From positions 64,370,882 through 64,434,881 of the forward strand of contig OX352761.1 in assembly GCA_947095585.1 (NCBI GenBank): a stretch of 64,000 nucleotides of DNA, written 5' to 3'. How positions within the stretch are numbered: the stretch's first letter is position 1; each line of letters begins with the position of its first letter. The stretch is from Nephrocerus scutellatus. Taxonomy: Eukaryota; Arthropoda; Insecta; Diptera; Pipunculidae. The notes beneath the pieces were generated by a model that saw nothing but the letters and a program-made list of their open reading frames with translations, made no database searches and had not been told where the DNA came from. This document shows positions 20,440 to 30,968 of the stretch, one piece after another. The translations under genes and the position numbers were made by a program.

Positions 20440-20850
20440 GTAATGTAATGAACACGTAAATACCGCTGTGAAAAAGGGAAGAGCCGCTTTTATGGCTCTG
20501 AAAAATTTATTCTATTCACGCCATCTGAGATGGGAGGTGAAGGTTCTTTGTTACCAGGCGTTCGTAAGACCAATTCTAACGTATTGTGTTTAATATGGTG
20601 GAACATCAGCTCCTCATATATGGAAAAATTCCAATTCCTCAAGAGGAAATGTTTAAGAGCGTGTATGAACATGTATAGGAGCGAACATTCAAATTACAGG
20701 CGTTATATTTCTAATAAAAAACTTCTGGATACTTCACTTCGGGATGCTAACTGGAGATACTGCATTAGGGTAGCAAGCAGATACTGGTGGCTCCACTGGG
20801 GTGTGGCCGTAATTCAACCCCTAAAAAAACCACCCGTAAAAATTTAAATT
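20440..20850 (+). pseudogene. Post-RT C-terminal relic (copy 2)
   Basis: Frames give FYSRHLRWEVKVLCYQAFVR, PILTYCV and then SYMEKFQFLKRKCLRACMNM and RYISNKKLLDTS: the post-RT tail that most LINE ORF2 proteins have (V-R-P-I-L-T-Y, then a K-C-L-R segment). After about 20780 the element runs directly into the satellite. Confidence 0.7.
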
Positions 20851-22230
20851 TTTCATGTATATTCTTTAAAAGGAGATACATATGTGTGCAAAGTTTGAAC
20901 CGGGTTAATTTGGTAAAAACTAATATTAGAGCCCCTTTACTTCAAAATGTTTACAAAAACTATTGTCTCCGGACGTAAAAAAAATTGTATGGGAGCCCCC
21001 GACCTTGGGCCCCGATCACTTCCAAATTTTAATAGGAAGTGTTGTCATCGGAGATTGTAAAATTTGAAGAAAATTGGACTAATTTTTTAAAAAAATCATG
21101 GCCTCAGGGCCCGTTCACTTCAACAATTTTACAAAAAGTTTTGTCCATCGCAGATACCCATGTGTTTAAAATTGAAAAAATTCAGACTAAATTTTAAAAA
21201 AATTATATAGGCACCTCTCGAGCCTCAGGGCCCAATCACATGTGTTAAAAATTTAAAAAAAAAATAATATAGAGAATAATTAAAAAAAAAACCCATAAAA
21301 ATTAAAATTTTTCATGTAAACTCTCTAATAGGAGATACATATTATGTGTTTAAAATTTGAAGGAAGTCGGGATAACTTTTGAAAAATTACATGGGCACCT
21401 CTCGGGCCTCGGGGCCCGTTCACTCCAAAAATTTTACAAAAAGGTTTGCCCATCGGAGATACCCATGTGTTTAAAATGAAAAAAATCAGACTAAATTTTA
21501 AAAAAATTATATAGGCACCTCTCGAGCCTCAGGGCCCAATCACATGTGTTTAAAATTTGAAAAAAAAAAAAATAAAAAAAGAATAATTTAAAAAAAACAA
21601 CCCATAAAAATTAAAAATTTTCATGTAAACTCTCTAATAGGAGATACATACATTTATTATGTGTTTAAAATTTGAAGGAAGTCGGGATAATTTTTGAAAT
21701 ATTACATGGGCACCTCTCGGGCCTCAGGGTCCGTTCACTCCAAAAAATTTACAAAAAGGTTTACCCATCGGAGATACACATGTGTTTAAAGTTTGAAGAA
21801 AGCCGGATTAAGTTTTTAAAAAAATTTGTATGGGGTCTCACGAACCCGGTGCCGGAGTCTCCAAAATTTTTACAAAAGGTTTTGTCCAACGGAGATAAAC
21901 ATGTGTATAAAATTTGAAGAAAATCGAGTTGGGGCCTTACGACACAAAAAGTGTTGTCCATCGAAGATACACATGTATATATAATTTTCAAAAAATCAGG
22001 TTAATTTTTTTAATAAATATATATGGGGCTTCACGCCCGGGTCTCCAAAAGTTTTGTCCATCGGAGATACACATGTATATAAAATTTGAAGAAAATAGAA
22101 TAGAATAGAATAGAATAGAAGAAAATAGGGTAAATTTTGTAAAATATTTGTATGGGAGCCGCCCGACCCCCAAATTTTAACAGAAAGTGTTGTCATCGAA
22201 TATATGCATATAAATATAAAATAAATTAAA
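20830..22230. repeat. Degenerate satellite, ~120-190-bp units
   Basis: About ten diverged units. Each has, in order, a TTTTGTCCATCGGAGATACA block, CATGTGT, (T)TAAAATTTGAAGAAA, an A/T run, GTATGGG and a C/G-rich GCCTC-GGGCCC block. Unit starts (GGAGATACA or variant) fall near 20873, 21050, 21150, 21334, 21460, 21645, 21768, 21890, 21963 and 22058. No protein is encoded; short frames arise from the repeat. Isolated inverse monomers are at 9071-9290. Confidence 0.85.
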
Positions 22231-22640
22231 TAAAAAAAGATAATATAAGGTATAAATAAATATGCTAAGACTAAGACTCAGCTACTTACAACTACCCTAC
22301 CTAACAGATGATTGTAAGTGAAGGTCAATTCATAGTATTCGTCGCTTAAAAGTTAAGACTGGTAGGCCGAGTATTTCACAAGAGCCTCCATTAAAAATAT
22401 GCCGATCAGATAATGCTTAGCAGTTTACAAGGGAATGGTTCGATGGGCAGACCTGCGAGTATTTCACAAGACAGATCTGGGAACTAGGGACTGCGAGTGA
22501 GAATATAGGCGGAAGTGCCAGATATTCCACAAGACGGCGAGTACAAAGTTTATAATACAGTACGTTAAACAATAAAAAAAGATAGACAAGAAGAAAAGAG
22601 AGAGGAAAACAAAAGATAATACTCATATAACATAAAATAT
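22231..22640. repeat. Unassigned block with GAGTATTTCACAAG repeats
   Basis: GAGTATTTCACAAGA occurs near 22369 and 22459, and a variant AGATATTCCACAAGA at 22519. No frame of interest. Confidence 0.5.
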
Positions 22641-22895
22641 GTGATGTGTCTGTGTGTGTGTGTGTGTGTGTGTTTCGGTGTGCCTAGAGCGCTTTCGGCG
22701 CCCACCACGTTTGTTTGTTTTTTGTGTATTTGTATGATTGTTTGTTAGTCTGTTTGTTTGTCTGTCTGTTTGTGTGTCTGTTTTTTTTTGTATGTTAGTT
22801 TTTTTTGTATGTTTGTTTGTTAGTCTGTTTGTATGTCTGTCTGTTTGTCTGTTTGTGTGTCTGTTTGTTTGTTTGTTTATTTGTTTTTTTTGTAT
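22641..22895. repeat. TG and TTTG/TCTG microsatellite
   Basis: (TG)n at 22646-22673, then mixed TTTG/TCTG/TATG tetranucleotides from about 22711. Cys/Val/Leu/Phe frames on the plus strand and Thr/Asn/Lys frames on the minus strand are artefacts. Confidence 0.92.
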
Positions 22896-23225
22896 TGTTA
22901 CGAAATTCAGGCTTTCGAGTTCATAAAGGATTTTGCAACTAAAACACAACACAAGTTAATTAATTTAACAACTTTAATGAACAACAATAAAATTAACACA
23001 AGTTCACAATTTATATTGGTCATTACTTTTAGCTGCACACATAAACACTTATAATACTAGTACTTGACAATAATTCTCTTAGGTTATAGCTTTATTACTT
23101 TACAAGAACTTTTACAACTGCACTGGTTAAATTCCAAACAACTAATAATAATAATTCGGCTTAACGCCTCTATTTATACTCAATTGAAAACTAGGCAGAA
23201 ATATCGAGAATAGACCAGAAAATTG
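22896..23225. other. Possible LTR fragment
   Basis: Starts TGTTACGAAATTC at 22896 immediately after the microsatellite and is AT-rich without coding frames. LTR-like in look only; no partner copy was seen in the window. Confidence 0.22.
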
Positions 23226-23239
23226 TACCCTTATTCCCA

Positions 23240-24030
23240 CAAAAACCAGGCAAGCCATGACCCTGGAAAGAATGGATGTAAGTGCTATGGATCGGTACGA
23301 AGAAGGAGACGACGGCTCCCCTTTTTTGGGTATGGGCTAGACAAAGGCTGTTTTCCAACTTCTCGGGAAGAGTCCAGAAGAATAGGATGGATGGAAAAGC
23401 TTACGCAACGGTAATGCCAGCTTGGAAGAACACCTCTTCAGAACTAATGGGGAAATATCATCTGGCCCAGTTTAAAACTCTAGCAACTGCACGAGTACGA
23501 ATGAAGATCTGTCCTATAGAGTGTTCAATACTCGGGGGTGCAGGCGGTATCAATGCACAATCTGGAAGCGTGGAGCTAGCTGCAAAATGTGCAGCAAACA
23601 GATTGTCTTTGTCTTTAGAGTTGACAACTGGAGTGTTATTATAAATGAACGTTGGAATAGACGACGAGGCTGTATTTTTAATTCTTTTCGCGAATGACCA
23701 AAAAATTTTACTACCTTTGGGACATTGTAGTATTTTTTGCCTCAATTTTTGGTCGTAGGCGAATTTGACTCGCCGAAGATGAGCACTGCAATCATTTCTG
23801 GCTCTTTTAAAATTTGTTCGGTTTTCCTCTGTAGGGTTTGCTTTGTAAAACCGAAAGCATACCTCTCTAATCCTAGAAGCCTCTTTACAGCTCGAGTCGT
23901 ACCATCATACCCAAGGATGATGTTTGGTTTGATAGACTTATCACAGAAGGGGATAAACTTTCTCATACCAATAAGAATGATATTTGTGATTGCATCAGCG
24001 GCGGCATCCACGTGGCTATCGCGAAACAAT
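23240..24030 (-). pseudogene. Family K linker and RT N-terminus (copy A)
   Basis: Linker blocks MRKFIPFCDKSIKPN, LRQKILQCPKGSKIFWSFAK and IPTFIYNNTPVVNSKDKDNL, then IGQIFIRTRAVARVLN, LFHLSYSSGLFP-like and PIPKKGEPSSPS-like fragments down to about 23270. Sequence matches copy B (32100-32440) and copy C (33287-33802) block for block. RT core beyond this is absent. Confidence 0.75.
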
Positions 24031-24129
24031 AGCGACCAGTTAAATCGCTCAAAGAAGTTGTTAAGGCCGTCCCAATTGGCTTTCTCGTATTGCCATACTG
24101 TTTTTTGGGAGTTTTTTCTCTAACTGCGT

Positions 24130-24855
24130 GGTTTATTAACGAGAAATTATCTGATACAACACAGCGGTCTGACGAGCCTAGAGGCGATAATACATTGACG
24201 GAGTAATTATCAGGACGAGAGGTAAGGAACAAGTCAAGGGTGTTTGCGGAATGCTTTGCAATGCCAGGTATTCGTGTAGGCTCAATTACAAGCTGAGTAA
24301 GGTTATTAAACTCAGCGAATAACTCAACACACCTTCCTTCGGGTGTTGTCTGGTCAGAATGGCGAAGCCACCCATAATTGTTTGCATTAAAATCGCACGC
24401 AATAACGATTTCATTTTTTTGTGTCAATTCTTAAGATTGAATCAGACAGTGCATCAAACTCGCTCTGAGTTGAAACACTGTCTAAGTGGGGGCTTCTGTA
24501 AACTAAACAGTAGTAGATGTTGCTCTCTTGTACCTTTACTTTGAGCCAAATGAAATTGAATTTCGGATTGGAACTTTGGCTAAATTGAGGCAAAAGCTGA
24601 AACGCAACATCACTCCGGACATAGATTGCGAGTCAGCGTCGAGAGAGATAATAGCACCAAGTTATACCCAGGCAGATTAAATTCCGATGCATCAGAATTT
24701 TCTAATACCTGAGTTTCACTCAGTGCCAGAAGTGCTAGCCTGTGGACATGTACATAATTAAACACAGCGAAAAAATTCGTTCTCAGCCCACGTATGTTGC
24801 TGAGATGCAATCTGAAACACACATAACTACAAAAAAACGAACAGACAAAACACAA
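24130..24855 (-). pseudogene. Family K endonuclease (copy A)
   Basis: Minus strand, in order: LHLSNIRGLRTNFFAVFNYV, LALLALSETQVLENS (E block), FNFIWLKVKVQES and YYCLVYRSPH, ACDFNANNYGWLRHSDQT (D-N block, with a Cys replacing the usual Gly/Ala before DFN), TRIPGIAKHSANTLDLFLTS, and SPLGSSDRCVVS (SDR where SDH is usual). Frame breaks near 24600 and 24420. The Cys and SDR changes are further signs of decay. Confidence 0.78.
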
Positions 24856-25214
24856 CTTACCGCTTATTTTAACCGAATTGAGAGAAGTGGATGTCTTAAA
24901 ATGGATTATTAAAACAAATTGTCGCCAGTGTTATGCCTTCACGACAAAATGAGTTAAACCACCAACAAAAAAACACTCACAATCCGTTATTCTAATTGCT
25001 AAAGAATTAGAACATCAAACTGCCACATACAAAACATACAACAGTTATATTTCACTAAGTTGTTTAGCTGCGCTGTTGAGGATGGGGTACAGTAAAACCA
25101 CACACTGCACTTTGCAATTGTTTAACGAGTGACCGCGCGAGCCGTTGTTTAAACAATATCAACGTGCATGCTGATGTGCTAATGTGCGACCATGCACCGC
25201 GGCGATTGGCAATG

Positions 25215-25745
25215 ATGGCAATGAGGGCGAAGAAAGATCTCTGTCCGCGTGTGGCTAGATGGGCCATCATGGTTCAAGAATATAACATGCAGGTGGTACA
25301 CCGGGCGGGGACGGCGATGCGGCATGTCGACGCGCTAAGCAGTTACCCAGCGGTGATGATGGTCGAGGAGAGCGTCATGCACAAAATCAAGTAATGACGG
25401 ATAATGATGGATATTCTTGCGGCCACAGGGAACTACAAATAGTATGAACTAAGGAAGTTCGAATATGGAGCATATCTGCTGGTAGTCCCAAGGGCCATGC
25501 AGAAGGAAATATTGAGGAAAATCCACGAACAAGGTCATATCAGTGCACGGAAGGTGAAAGCGATTTGCAAACAGGATTATTTAATTCCTAAGCTGGGCAA
25601 TTGCGTCGAAGGTACCCTGGCCAATTGCGTTGCTTGCATATTGTCAGGGAAGAAAAGTGGAAAGAAGGAAGGGTTACTAAATTCGATTGAGGAGGGACGT
25701 GCCACTGCTCACTCACCACGTCGATCATGTGGGACCACTCTCATC
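25215..25745 (+). pseudogene. Ty3/gypsy RNase H-integrase fragment (first copy)
   Basis: From about 25225: LCPRVARWAIMVQEYNMQVV and HRAGTAMRHVDALSSYP, the C-terminal RNase H signature of gypsy Pol (R-W, H-R-x-G, N/H-x-D-A-L-S). From 25497: HEQGHISARKVKAI, DYLIPKL and NCVACILSGKKSGKKEG, a zinc H-H-C-C integrase N-terminal domain (H-x3-5-H then CxxC). The catalytic integrase core is lost after about 25700. Isolated: no LTR or other gypsy part next to it. Confidence 0.8.
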
Positions 25746-25769
25746 TACTAATAAATTTTATAATTATTA

Positions 25770-26440
25770 TGGTCGCTGCCCTCGTCTCGCCACATTCCAT
25801 CGGAGTTAGATGGCAACAAAATAATGCCATCTGAGACGAATAACGAACGAATAAACAACACACAGAGAATAGCACCTTCAGCATAATACACCGAGGCGAT
25901 TATCAATAAAAAGGGTGACACCGTCAGCATAAATCACCAAGACGACGATGGCGAATTGGAGGAAGTTGATATAGCTAGTGGCTGGAATGTGCAGAGTTGC
26001 AGATGTGTGGACGTGGATAGCCAAGGCAAATACTTGGTATCCGTTGCTGAGTGAGCTGAGTTTGGTCGCTGTGGTGATGGTGATGTGACAAGGCGAGTGG
26101 CGATGAACAGCTGCTGGAGTTCCTGTTAACTTTTCGTACGAGTCGGTCGGCAGTCACGGTCAATATAATTTGCTTTAATTTTAATTTGTTTGCTTTAAAT
26201 ATAACTTAATTTGTACTTTTCAATTTTCCATCGTGTTGCTTGATTTAATTAAACAATAAATAAGTTCCTACCTATATTACTTTAGGATTAAATCGAACTC
26301 AAAAATGAAACTTTAGGTTTTTTTCTCAGTTAGAACAAAATGTAACAATCTTCATTTTTTACAACGCTTTTATTATTTCGCTTTCGTGTATCGGGTAGGG
26401 ATAAAGATACATTTGTTTTCTTTCCGACTTCCATTAAAGT
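25770..26440. other. Unassigned DNA in the duplicated unit
   Basis: About 25924-26054 (plus) keeps an open stretch INHQDDDGELEEVDIASGWN followed by CRCVDVDSQGKYLVSVAE and a stop, which may be an acidic protein C-terminus. I do not recognise it. The rest is AT-rich. Present again at about 27780-28450. Confidence 0.4.
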
Positions 26441-26489
26441 TGAGTGTATTTTAAACTTTGCCGTTTTCATTTCGGAAAATTTTGCATTT

Positions 26490-27092
26490 CGAAATTCTCT
26501 CAATTAACTTTGCGTGCCCGTGGTTGGCGGACTGGCAAGCTGGCGGACTGGCTAGCTGGCTGGTCAGATCTTGTGATAAATTTTTTACCCGCCTGGAATA
26601 TCTTCATCTGGAACTCATCCTCGCAATTTTCCCGAACTCTTGATGTGATTTCATTGAAGTGTTTATCAATTGCCTCAAATTTTTTACTTGTTGCTGTCTC
26701 GCCTTTCCTTAATAAATTTATGGTTGAGTCAATTATGGATGTTTGGTTGCGTAGTAGGCCAAGCAAATGATTTTCGTTATTCTTTACTTGGTCTATCGTG
26801 GTCGACATCTGTTCTGCATACTCCGAATCCAAAACTCCAAACAGCGAATTGGCAATGTTTCCTATCAGATTCACCGCTCCCCTCTTGGTTCGTCTGGCTG
26901 ATAGCAAGATTTCTTCGGATTGTAGCTCGTCTATGATGTGATGAAACTGGTTGAGTGTATCGTGGCATAGTTCTTGTTCCCGCAATTTTTGACATAACTG
27001 CTCCAATCGTTTTGTTCCATTTGAGAGGGCACTAAATTCTGATCTTATTGGGTCCAGTTGGTAATAGATAATAAAGTCCCATTCACTTGTTG
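26490..27092 (-). pseudogene. env-like fragment of BEL/Pao element (duplicated copy)
   Basis: Repeats the C-terminal two thirds of the env-like frame described at 28510-29394, cut at the duplication junction (27092). Confidence 0.8.
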
Positions 27093-29102
27093 AGGATGGG
27101 GTACAGTAAAACCACACACTGCACTTTGCAATTGTTTAACGAGTGACCGCGCGAGCCGTTGTTTAAACAATATCAACGTGCATGCTGATGTGCTAATGTG
27201 CGACCATGCACCGCGGCGATTGGCAATGATGGCAATGAGGGCGAAGAAAGATCTCTGTCCGCGTGTGGCTAGATGGGCCATCATGGTTCAAGAATATAAC
27301 ATGCAGGTGGTACACCGGGCGGGGACGGCGATGCGGCATGTCGACGCGCTAAGCAGTTACCCAGCGGTGATGATGGTCGAGGAGAGCGTCATGCACAAAA
27401 TCAAGTAATGACGGATAATGATGGATATTCTTGCGGCCACAGGGAACTACAAATAGTATGAACTAAGGAAGTTCGAATATGGAGCATATCTGCTGGTAGT
27501 CCCAAGGGCCATGCAGAAGGAAATATTGAGGAAAATCCACGAACAAGGTCATATCAGTGCACGGAAGGTGAAAGCGATTTGCAAACAGGATTATTTAATT
27601 CCTAAGCTGGGCAATTGCGTCGAAGGTACCCTGGCCAATTGCGTTGCTTGCATATTGTCAGGGAAGAAAAGTGGAAAGAAGGAAGGGTTACTAAATTCGA
27701 TTGAGGAGGGACGTGCCACTGCTCACTCACCACGTCGATCATGTGGGACCACTCTCATCTACTAATAAATTTTATAATATGGTCGCTGCCCTCGTCTCGC
27801 CACATTCCATCGGAGTTAGATGGCAACAAAATAATGCCATCTGAGACGAATAACGAACGAATAAACAACACACAGAGAATAGCACCTTCAGCATAATACA
27901 CCGAGGCGATTATCAATAAAAAGGGTGACACCGTCAGCATAAATCACCAAGACGACGATGGCGAATTGGAGGAAGTTGATATAGCTAGTGGCTGGAATGT
28001 GCAGAGTTGCAGATGTGTGGACGTGGATAGCCAAGGCAAATACTTGGTATCCGTTGCTGAGTGAGCTGAGTTTGGTCGCTGTGGTGATGGTGATGTGACG
28101 AGGCGAGTGGCGATGAACAGCTGCTGGAGTTCCTGTTAACTTTTCGTACGAGTCGGTCGGCAGTCACGGTCAATATAATTTGCTTTAATTTTAATTTGTT
28201 TGCTTTAAATATAACTTAATTTGTACTTTTCAATTTTCCATCGTGTTGCTTGATTTAATTAAACAATAAATAAGTTCCTACCTATATTACTTTAGGATTA
28301 AATCGAACTCAAAAATGAAACTTTAGGTTTTTTTCTCAGTTAGAACAAAATGTAACAATCTTCATTTTTTACAACGCTTTTATTATTTCGCTTTCGTGTA
28401 TCGGGTAGGGATAAAGATACATTTGTTTTCTTTCCGACTTCCATTAAAGTTGAGTGTATTTTAAACTTTGCCGTTTTCATTTCGGAAAATTTTGCATTTC
28501 GAAATTCTCTCAATTAACTTTGCGTGCCCGTGGTTGGCGGACTGGCAAGCTGGCGGACTGGCTAGCTGGCTGGTCAGATCTTGTGATAAATTTTTTACCC
28601 GCCTGGAATATCTTCATCTGGAACTCATCCTCGCAATTTTCCCGAACTCTTGATGTGATTTCATTGAAGTGTTTATCAATTGCCTCGAATTTTTTACTTG
28701 TTGCTGTCTCGCCTTTCCTTAATAAATTTATGGTTGAGTCAATTATGGATGTTTGGTTGCGCAGTAGGCCAAGCAAATGATTTTCGTTATTCTTTACTTG
28801 GTCTATCGTGGTCGACATCTGTTCTGCATACTCCGAATCCAAAACTCCAAACAGCGAATTGGCAATGTTTCCTATCAGATTCACCGCTCCCCTCTTGGTT
28901 CGTCTGGCTGATAGCAAGATTTCTTCGGATTGTAGCTCGTCTATGATGTGATGAAACTGGTTGAGTGTATCGTGGCATAGTTCTTGTTCCCGCAATTTTT
29001 GACATAACTGCTCCAATCGTTTTGTTCCATTTGAGAGGGCACTAAATTCTGATCTAATTGGGTCCAGTTGGTAATAGATAATAAAGTCCCATTCACTTGT
29101 TG
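27093..29102. repeat. 2,010-bp tandem duplication, copy 2
   Basis: Right edge CACTTGTTG then CTCTATTTACGG (original BEL sequence); the junction between copies is CACTTGTTG then AGGATGGGG. GTTG is present at the left edge (25075-25078), the junction and the right edge, so a 4-base microhomology marks the breakpoints. Confidence 0.95.
27229..27759 (+). pseudogene. Ty3/gypsy RNase H-integrase fragment (second copy)
   Basis: Identical by eye to 25215-25745, carried by the tandem duplication. Confidence 0.8.
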
Positions 29103-29394
29103 CTCTATTTACGGACCCAACTCCTTCGAAGTGAATTCCAAGGCTTGAAGTGAATTTCGTAATCTGGATGTTATCAGCACATACAATCGGTAATATTAAC
29201 ATGATGGCTAGCAAGGATGTGAGGTTGATGCCACTCGATGTCTTTCGTCGTTTTGCGGGTATTGTTGTTGGTTCCGTTGTTGCAGAATCCTCGGAACTCT
29301 GCTGCTCAGAGTGTTCGTCGTCGTCTTCAACTGGTAGCGGTGGCAATCTTTGGATTGGACGTTTCCAAACTTCTGTTGCACTTTTGACGTCCAC
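28510..29394 (-). pseudogene. BEL integrase tail fused to env-like protein (truncated)
   Basis: A 294-codon frame. The first ~20 residues (VKSATEVWKRPIQRLPPLPV) are the usual end of BEL integrase; the frame then passes without a stop through an acidic linker, a hydrophobic segment (LTSLLAIMLILPIV, about residues 58-71) ending C-A like a signal peptide, and an extracellular-like part with N-x-T sites. A basic furin-like site (RRTKRG) is followed by a hydrophobic stretch, the layout of F-type fusion glycoproteins carried by roo and errantiviruses. The C-terminus is replaced by CTGG-repeat-derived QPASQSASLP and no transmembrane anchor remains, so it is a truncated relic. It was not a free-standing virus gene here, since it is continuous with BEL pol. 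Confidence 0.75.
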
Positions 29395-29428
29395 AACGCG
29401 TACAGATCCATCTTCGCCCTCATAGGTG

Positions 29429-29850
29429 TTAACACCCCCCCCCCCGCAGTATGTCTAGAGACTGCGTAGCCATGCCATTTGAGCTCCCTAGGAGAAAATG
29501 GTTCGGTGTCAATGCCTCGGCGTTTTCGTTCTCCAACGGTACGTACGAAAGAGGGCGGGAATTTACGATATTTTCAACCTCCGCCAACATGCTACGTAGG
29601 AGCTCATTACTTGGTTTACGAGTCGACATGATGCGGTAGAGCACATTTTTTACTGATCTTATCAATCTTTCCCATGCCCCACCCATATGCGGAGATGCCG
29701 GCGTAATAAAATTCCACGTAGTGTGCGAAGAAGTTAAACAATTAGCTAACTGATTTTTATCTACGTTCCTTATTGCCTCTTTAAGCTCTCGATCACCCCC
29801 GACGAATTTTGTACCATTGTACCAAGTGGATAGATGGACATTAGTGTGCG
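29429..29850 (-). pseudogene. BEL/Pao integrase
   Basis: Minus strand: YNGTKFVGGDRELKEA (about 29830-29785; the usual S-D-N-G-T reads W-Y-N-G-T, so the second catalytic Asp is gone), TTWNFITPASPHMGGAWERL (about 29725-29670, with the E of the DDE triad), then VENIVNSRPLSYVP and LTPNHFLLG. It stops in a run of 11 C/G residues (29444-29454) that joins it to the C-terminal tail, so part of the domain was deleted at the homopolymer. A frame change lies near 29686. Confidence 0.82.
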
Positions 29851-29974
29851 TAGAACATCACGTTTCGATGTGTGACGCTGCCCAGTGATTATGTCACTTT
29901 TTTGAATTGATGCAGATGCCTTGAATGTAATTATATCTTGGGACGGAATTCAATGTCTAAGTCGTTTTCCAAAT

Positions 29975-30968
29975 TTATAATTTTATTGGGTTGGGTTCGA
30001 CAACACCCAACGCCTTGGACACTTCAGACCCGTTGGAAACCCAATTACGAATATTAAAACCTCCGTGGTTATGAACAAGCTTAACTTCTTTCGCTAGTTG
30101 AATGGCTTCTTCTTGAGTGTCTACGCTTTCCATCATATCATCAACATAATGGTTTCGGAGAATAGATTCAACAGCTCTAGGGTACGTGTGTGTAAACTTT
30201 TGTACGTTAAAATTGATAACGTATTGCGAAATACTAGGCGCACAAGAAACGCCAAAAATCAATACATTCATTACGTATCAATTGGTTTACGTATCAATTG
30301 GTTTTGAGGCATCACCATATCGCCATAAAAACCTTTGGACATGTTGGTCCTCCGGGCGTACTAAGACTTGGTGAAACATCTCTTTTATATCCCCGCAAAT
30401 TGCCACCTTTCGTTCTCGAAATCTAAATAGGACAATAGGAAAAAGTGAGTTTAGAGATATACCGTTTACTTTAGCTGCTGCATCCCAAACAATTCGGAAT
30501 TTGCCAGGTTTGTTTTTATTGGAAACAGCAAACGTCGGTAAATACCAAGTTCTTTTACTCTTATCATCTAATTCTGATTTACTGAGCTTTCTTATGTAGC
30601 CTTTTTGTAGATATTCATCTATTGTTCCGTTGAAGCGAATTGCTAAGTTTTTATCGAGAAGCATTTTCTTCTCTAGGTCGTTTGGCCATGGTAAAGCTAT
30701 CGGGAAGATTTAATTCATCGAATCTCCAAAGCAGTTTAGCTTCATATCTACCATTTTGCAATTTGGTTAAACTTTGAAGAATTTTATTTGCTCTGTCGTC
30801 TTCACTAGAGACACGGATTTGCTTTGGAGAGGTTATACCAACACTATCCAAGGAAAAAAACTTCTTTACTATCTCTTGTAGTTTGCTATCGTCTTTATGT
30901 CCACATTCACAAATATGAAAACTGTGTTGAGTGGATGCTGCCGAAACATGTGCGTTCACGGGGGCCAC
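29975..30968 (-). pseudogene. BEL/Pao reverse transcriptase
   Basis: Three consecutive frames: 30968-30651 (linker to RT, with DDSKLQEIVKKFFSLDSVGI), 30664-30287 (LAIRFNGTIDEYLQKGYIRK, TWYLPTFAVSNKNKPGKFRI, DAAAKVNGISLNS, CGDIKEMFHQVLV) and 30271-29975 (FGVSCAPSISQYVIN, NHYVDDMMESVDT). YVDD is the catalytic box. A 16-bp direct repeat (CGTATCAATTGGTTTA at 30272-30303) breaks the frame between the second and third parts. Further frameshift near 30655. Confidence 0.85.

Larger units (their letters stand above)
17400..20850 (+). mobile_element. LOA/Jockey-type non-LTR retrotransposon, copy 2
   Basis: Plus-strand relic with 5' leader, ORF1 relic (17595-18660), endonuclease almost absent, linker (18900-19240), RT (19480-20290) and C-terminal region (20440-20850). 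It pairs with copy 1 by shared zinc-knuckle, SDSRNIFPKINR and PSDPTNYRPINLLPKIGK segments. Many stops and frameshifts. Confidence 0.75.
23230..25207 (-). mobile_element. CR1/L2-like non-LTR element, family K copy A
   Basis: Minus-strand relic: 5' leader (25207-24870), endonuclease (24855-24130), linker (24030-23458), start of RT (23450-23240). Its leader (CCCCATCCTCAACAGCGCAG on the minus strand) also precedes copy B (31480-31500, plus) and is orphaned at 51.5 kb. The left part of the leader has been captured by the 2,014-bp tandem duplication starting at 25079. Confidence 0.75.
25079..27092. repeat. 2,014-bp tandem duplication, copy 1
   Basis: Directly repeated at 27093-29102. Offset 2014 up to about 25760, then 2010 after a 4-base indel (ATTATTATGG/ATATGG). 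Only a handful of substitutions were seen (for example A/G at 26099, A/G at 26677, T/C at 26751, T/A at 27045). The unit spans the K leader, a gypsy fragment, unassigned DNA and the env-like end of a BEL element. Confidence 0.95.

Noticed and set aside
28510..29394. Independent viral glycoprotein gene or viral integration
   Set aside because: The frame is continuous with BEL/Pao integrase, so it is an element-encoded env-like region, and it is truncated.
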